Part shown: positions 4,564 to 7,477 of the stretch, in pieces | Layout: each line of letters starts with the position of its first letter | How positions within the stretch are numbered: position 1 is the first letter of the stretch | Assembly: GCA_015234495.1 (NCBI GenBank) | Contig: JADGMZ010000007.1 | Span: 1,189 to 8,665 of the forward strand | Source: Brevundimonas sp. | GTDB taxonomy: Bacteria > Pseudomonadota > Alphaproteobacteria > Caulobacterales > Caulobacteraceae | DNA: 7,477 nucleotides | Reading direction: 5' to 3' | Position numbers and translations under genes: made by a program | Notes under the pieces: model-generated | Seen by the model: only the letters and a program-made list of their open reading frames with translations | The model's database searches: none | What the model was told of the DNA's origin: nothing

Positions 4564-5535
4564 TCAGGCCGTCAGCACGATCTTACCGACGTGGCCGCCC
4601 GCCTCGAGCCTGAGGTGGGCGGCCGAAGCCTGTTGAAGCGGGAAGGTCGTGTCGACCGGCGGCCGCAACCGGCCCGCCGCCACCCAGGGCCAGGCCGTCG
4701 CCTCGACCGCCGCGATCAGCCGCGCCTTCTCGTCGGCGGGCCGGGCGCGCAGGGTCGAGCCGGTAAGCACGATCCGCTTCATCATGAGACGGCCGAGATC
4801 GATCTCGGCGCGGCCGCCCGACTGGGTGGCGATCACGGCCCAGCGGCCGAACGGCTTCAGCGCCGCCTGGTTGAGCGCCGCATAGTCCGCGCCGACCATG
4901 TCCAGGACCACGTCGGCGCCGCCGAAGGCGCGGATTTCCGCCTCCAGATCGTCGGCGCGGGCGTCGAGACTGAGGTCGGCGCCGATGGCCGCCGCCGCCC
5001 GGGCCTTGTCCGCTCCGCGCGAGGTGGCGATCACACGGGCGCCGGCGGCGCGGGCCATCTGTATCGCCGTCACCCCGATGCCGCTGGTCGCACCGTGGAC
5101 GAGCAGGGTCTCGCCGGGTTTCAGGGCGCCGTCCTCGAAGACGTTGGCGAAGACGGTGCAGACGGTCTCGGGCAGGGCGGCGGCGTCGATGAAGTCGAGA
5201 TCGTCGGGAATGGGGAGGGTGTGGCGCGCATCGACCACGGCGAGATCGGCATAGCCGCCGCCGCCGAGCAGGGCGCAGACCCGGTCGCGGGTCCTCCAGC
5301 GTTCCACGCCCTCGCCGATCTGGTCGACCTCACCGGCGACCTCAAGGCCGAGGATGTCCGAGGCGCCGGGCGGCGGCGGGTAGCGTCCCTGCCGCTGCAG
5401 CAGGTCGGGACGGTTCACGCCCGCGGCGCGGACGCGGATGCGGATCTGGCCGGGTCCGGCGACCGGATCGGGCCGCTCGACCAGCGTCAGCGCCTCGGCC
5501 GGACCCGATCCACCCGTGATTTCGACAGCCCGCAT
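4564..5535 (-). CDS. PIG3-family NAD(P)H quinone oxidoreductase
   Basis: A zinc-independent medium-chain dehydrogenase/reductase, 323 residues, of the PIG3-type (TIGR02824-like) quinone oxidoreductases, which reduce quinones with NADPH. N-terminal catalytic fold: AAGVNRPDLLQRQGRYPPPPG (38-57 in part), then ILGLEVAGEV (61-70) and LLGGGGYAD (89-97). Then LPETVCTVFANVFEDG (121-136), the nucleotide-binding loop HGATSGIGVTAIQMA (147-161), and the PIG3-typical GSTLRARP (259-266). It ends with GGHVGKIVL (313-321). The zinc-binding residues of alcohol dehydrogenases are absent, as expected. One small oddity: RDRVCALL (83-90) where relatives usually have GDRVCALL. The ATG at 5535 has AGGACAGG some 9 nt upstream and starts the conserved N-terminus. 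Divergent from the DUF1192 gene; its stop lies 3 bp from the crystallin-like gene. The physiological substrate is unknown. Confidence 0.93.
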   Translation of the reverse strand: MRAVEITGGSGPAEALTLVERPDPVAGPGQIRIRVRAAGVNRPDLLQRQGRYPPPPGASDILGLEVAGEVDQIGEGVERWRTRDRVCALLGGGGYADLAVVDARHTLPIPDDLDFIDAAALPETVCTVFANVFEDGALKPGETLLVHGATSGIGVTAIQMARAAGARVIATSRGADKARAAAAIGADLSLDARADDLEAEIRAFGGADVVLDMVGADYAALNQAALKPFGRWAVIATQSGGRAEIDLGRLMMKRIVLTGSTLRARPADEKARLIAAVEATAWPWVAAGRLRPPVDTTFPLQQASAAHLRLEAGGHVGKIVLTA

Positions 5536-5549
5536 GGCCTAACCTGTCC

Positions 5550-5579
5550 TTGCAATCGTCCCGCTCCGGGCGTTCAGAT
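5550..5579 (+). promoter_or_regulatory. Possible promoter of the DUF1192-rcdA pair
   Basis: TTGCAA (5550-5555) and TCAGAT (5574-5579), 18 bp apart, lie in the divergent gap upstream of the DUF1192 start at 5618. The -10 is a poor match to either general or Caulobacter consensus. Offered as the best candidate in this short gap only. Confidence 0.25.
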
Positions 5580-5617
5580 AGGCGCTTGCCTGCGGATTGG
5601 CCAAGAAGGAGGCGGTG

Positions 5618-5821
5618 ATGTTCGAGGACCTGGAGCCCCGTCCGGCGCGGGGAGCGCCCCTGATCGCCCTGACGCGTGAGGACCTCGACGGCTATTCCGT
5701 CGAGGACCTGAAGGAGCGCATCGCCGGACTGGAGGCCGAGATCGCGCGGGCCAGGACGGCCATCGAGGGCAAGTCCTCCCAGCGCAACGCCGCCGACGCG
5801 ATGTTCAACTTCCGCCCCTAA
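5618..5821 (+). CDS. DUF1192 family small protein
   Basis: A 67-residue protein of the DUF1192 family, conserved in Alphaproteobacteria and of unknown function. The family core is YSVEDLKERIAGLEAEIARA (residues 26-45), a coiled-coil-like helix, followed by IEGKSSQRNAADAMF (49-63). Before it lies a Pro-containing, acidic N-terminus (MFEDLEPRPARG). No signal peptide or membrane segment. The ATG at 5618 has a near-perfect AAGGAGG (5606-5612) 5 nt upstream; readings from the TTG at 5597 would include that site and are rejected. It is immediately upstream of rcdA on the same strand, with an 80-bp gap, so the two may share a transcript. Family call confident, function unknown. Confidence 0.88.
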   Translation: MFEDLEPRPARGAPLIALTREDLDGYSVEDLKERIAGLEAEIARARTAIEGKSSQRNAADAMFNFRP

Positions 5822-5831
5822 CCCTCTGTTG

Positions 5832-5857
5832 GCATGGCCGTTGCAGACGGTTCATGC
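5832..5857 (+). repeat. Imperfect inverted repeat upstream of rcdA
   Basis: GCATG (5832-5836) and CCGT (5838-5841) pair with ACGG (5847-5850) and CATGC (5853-5857) around the loop TGCAG, with one asymmetric internal position. It lies 10 bp after the DUF1192 stop and about 45 bp before the rcdA start. It could be an operator, a weak attenuating hairpin, or chance; there is no U-run after it. Confidence 0.3.
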
Positions 5858-5901
5858 ACCGCGCGAAACCGTGCCGGTCGTGTTACGGATGCGCCTTGCC
5901 C

Positions 5902-6432
5902 ATGAGTTTGACCGAGTCGATGCCCAGCGACGACCTGACCCCCACTCGCGGACGCGACCGCGCGGCCGTCGTCGACGACTTCGCCCGTTCGGAGCTGTTC
6001 GACCGCACCTTCCGCGAGGGGATGGAACTGGTCGAGGAGACCGCGGCCTATCTGGACGGCGACGGGCGGCGCGAATCCAAGCTGCTGTCGCGCGCCACGG
6101 CCCTGGCCTACGCCGGCGAGAGCATGAAGCTGACCACCCGGCTGATGCAGATCGCCTCCTGGCTGCTGGTGCAGCGGGCGGTGCGCGAGGGCGACATGAC
6201 CGCGGCGGCGGCGTGTGAGCCGCGCTACCGGCTGGCCGACCGCAAGATCGAGACGGAGCCGACTCATCCGGAACTGCCGATCGCGCTGATCGAATATCTG
6301 GTCCGCACCGACAAGCTGTATGACCGCGCCCTGCACCTCGATCGCCGCATGTACCTGGACGCGCCCGAGGAAGAGGCGGTCAATCCGGTGCAGAGCCAGC
6401 TGGAGCGGCTGGCGGCGGCGTTCGGGAACTGA
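5902..6432 (+). CDS. rcdA: RcdA-like adaptor for regulated proteolysis (DUF1465)
   Basis: A 176-residue DUF1465 protein. In Caulobacter the family member RcdA is an adaptor that works with CpdR and the c-di-GMP receptor PopA to deliver CtrA and other substrates to ClpXP at the cell pole. The recognisable core runs from DRTFREGMELVEETAAYLDGDGRRESKLL (34-62 in part) into ALAYAGESMKLTTRLMQIASWLLVQRAV (68-95 in part), the helical bundle of the family. Then EPTHPELPIALIEYLVRTDKLYDRALHLD (120-148 in part). The tail, from about residue 150, is acidic then variable. I chose the ATG at 5902; ATGs at 5854 and 5920 are in frame. None has a strong ribosome binding site, so the start is uncertain. It follows the DUF1192 gene and its stop lies 3 bp from that of the transpeptidase. 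Family certain; function by homology. Confidence 0.9.
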   Translation: MSLTESMPSDDLTPTRGRDRAAVVDDFARSELFDRTFREGMELVEETAAYLDGDGRRESKLLSRATALAYAGESMKLTTRLMQIASWLLVQRAVREGDMTAAAACEPRYRLADRKIETEPTHPELPIALIEYLVRTDKLYDRALHLDRRMYLDAPEEEAVNPVQSQLERLAAAFGN

Positions 6433-6435
6433 GGC

Positions 6436-7477
6436 CTACGGGCCGACGTCGTCGGCGTCGCGGCCGCGGCCATCGTCGACCGGCTTGGGCAGGCTGACCG
6501 CGATGCCGAGGGCCTCGGCGAGCTTTTCGTCCCGGCTGTAGACGTCCTCGCGGAAGGCGACGCGGCCCTGGCCGTCGACGAAGGCGGTCCAATAGAGCAG
6601 CCGGACGGTGATCTCGCGGCCGGTCTGGATGCGCTTGGTCTCCCGGGTGTCCTGCGCCTGATCGAATGCGGCGAGGAGCGTCGGGTCCGGCGCAAGCAGC
6701 AGGCGGGCGAACTCGACGGCGTCCTGCACCCGGACGCAGCCGTGACTGCGCTGGCGCATGGCCAGGTTGAAGGCCGACTTGGTCGGGGTGTCGTGCAGGA
6801 AGATGGCGTAGCTGTCGCGCAGCTCGAATTTCACATAGCCCAGGGCGGCGGTGGGGCCGGCGCGCTGAATGACCATGCCGTTCGACATGTACATGTTGTT
6901 GGCCGCCAGATAGCCGGGACCCTTGGGCAGGATCTCGTTCCGGGCGATGGAGGCGGGCACGTACCACGGCGGATTGGCCACCACCGAGGCGAACTGCTTT
7001 TCGAGGCTGGGGGTCTGGTTGGCGGCCGAGCCGACCACCACGCGGTTCGAGTGAACCGGCTTGCCGTCCTTCCAGTAGACCATGATGGCGGCGGCGGTGT
7101 TGACCTCGATGCGCTCGGGCGCGAGGTCGCGCTTGAGCCAGCGACGGCGTTCCAGATTGAGCGCGATCTGGCGGGCGCGGTCCTCGGACGAGGCCGACAG
7201 GGAGCGCTGGGTGCCCGTGCCGATGCGGCCGTCGGCCGCGAGACCGTGGCGAACCTGGAAGCCCTTGACCGCCTCCTCCAGCTCGGGGCCGTAGAAGCTG
7301 CCCATGCCGGACAGCCGGGCGCCGGCCTCGCTGGACAGGTCGCCCTCGGCGACCAGCCGCTCGATCAGCACCGGGATGCGCGGGTCGCTCGTACCCGGCT
7401 CGATGGTCGGGCCCTGACGGAACACCGGCCAGCTGCGGCCGTCGCGGATCATCCGGCGATAGCGCACATAGCCGGCC
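6436..7477 (-). CDS. YcbB-like L,D-transpeptidase (5' end outside the window)
   Basis: 346 residues are visible; the frame stays open to the right edge, so the N-terminus (signal sequence and start) is missing. L,D-transpeptidases make 3-3 cross-links in peptidoglycan or attach proteins to it, in the periplasm. In order: part of the region before the peptidoglycan-binding domain, then that domain (DPRIPVL ... FYGPELEEAVKGFQVRHGL ... GRIGTGTQRSLS, about 7380-7190), then the YkuD catalytic domain. The catalytic domain has IFLHDTPTKSAFN and SHGCVRV with the nucleophile cysteine codon at 6738-6736. The arrangement HDTP...SHGC resembles YcbB (LdtD). The domain is followed by YWTAFVDGQGRVAFREDVYSRD, typical of this subfamily, and an Asp/Gly-rich end. 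A GTG at 7467 could be read as a start, but the sequence before it still resembles the family, so I treat it as internal. Catalytic residues are intact. Confidence 0.92.
   Translation of the reverse strand, partial: AGYVRYRRMIRDGRSWPVFRQGPTIEPGTSDPRIPVLIERLVAEGDLSSEAGARLSGMGSFYGPELEEAVKGFQVRHGLAADGRIGTGTQRSLSASSEDRARQIALNLERRRWLKRDLAPERIEVNTAAAIMVYWKDGKPVHSNRVVVGSAANQTPSLEKQFASVVANPPWYVPASIARNEILPKGPGYLAANNMYMSNGMVIQRAGPTAALGYVKFELRDSYAIFLHDTPTKSAFNLAMRQRSHGCVRVQDAVEFARLLLAPDPTLLAAFDQAQDTRETKRIQTGREITVRLLYWTAFVDGQGRVAFREDVYSRDEKLAEALGIAVSLPKPVDDGRGRDADDVGP

Noticed and set aside
4591..5679. A 362-codon plus-strand open frame
   Set aside because: It lies opposite the quinone oxidoreductase, whose motifs are unmistakable; long antisense frames are common in GC-rich DNA.
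1..7477. A defence system, mobile element, CRISPR array or biosynthetic cluster
   Set aside because: No transposase, integrase, nuclease, toxin-antitoxin pair, direct-repeat array or attachment site was found; all genes belong to core families common in this group.

Overview
This GC-rich window (roughly two-thirds G+C) looks like chromosomal DNA from an alphaproteobacterium of the order Caulobacterales, possibly Brevundimonas-like. The assignment rests on gene content: an RcdA-type adaptor of CtrA proteolysis, a TrcR/DUF1013 regulator, DUF1192, two YdcH/DUF465 proteins, a TIGR02444-type protein, GANTC (CcrM) sites near gene starts, and -10 elements resembling the Caulobacter consensus GCTANAWC. 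I see no insertion sequence, integrase, phage gene, CRISPR array, tRNA or rRNA. The window reads as an ordinary vertically inherited core region with one unusual secreted protein.

Layout. Minus strand: purE followed with no gap by purK (5' part only, running off the left edge), which handle the N5-CAIR steps of purine synthesis. Divergent from purE is a short GGDEF diguanylate cyclase (775-1338, +). It converges, 3 bp apart, on the end of a minus-strand cluster ubiX -> TIGR02444-type gene (ATGA overlap) -> YdcH-like gene. Divergent from ubiX is a second YdcH-like gene (2812-2985, +), closed by a strong intrinsic terminator that separates it from the minus-strand trcR. Divergent from trcR is a gene for a probable exported protein combining a cyanovirin-N-like (CVNH) domain with a beta/gamma-crystallin domain (3940-4560, +). 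This converges, again 3 bp apart, on a PIG3-type quinone oxidoreductase (-). Divergent from that are a DUF1192 gene and rcdA (both +). rcdA converges, 3 bp apart, on a YcbB-like L,D-transpeptidase (-) that runs off the right edge.

How the genes relate. There is no single pathway here. Two themes recur. The first is cell-cycle control: rcdA, trcR, a c-di-GMP cyclase, and CcrM sites in the purE/GGDEF and ubiX/YdcH intergenic regions. The second is the envelope: the L,D-transpeptidase and the CVNH-crystallin protein. The region is very compact. Three of four convergent pairs have exactly 3 bp between stop codons, and only the fourth contains a canonical terminator.

Most worth a second look: the CVNH plus beta/gamma-crystallin fusion, the three GANTC sites within 100 bp at the purE/GGDEF promoters, the GNRA-capped hairpin in the trcR leader, and the terminator-free convergent ends. 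I found no convincing new multi-gene system.
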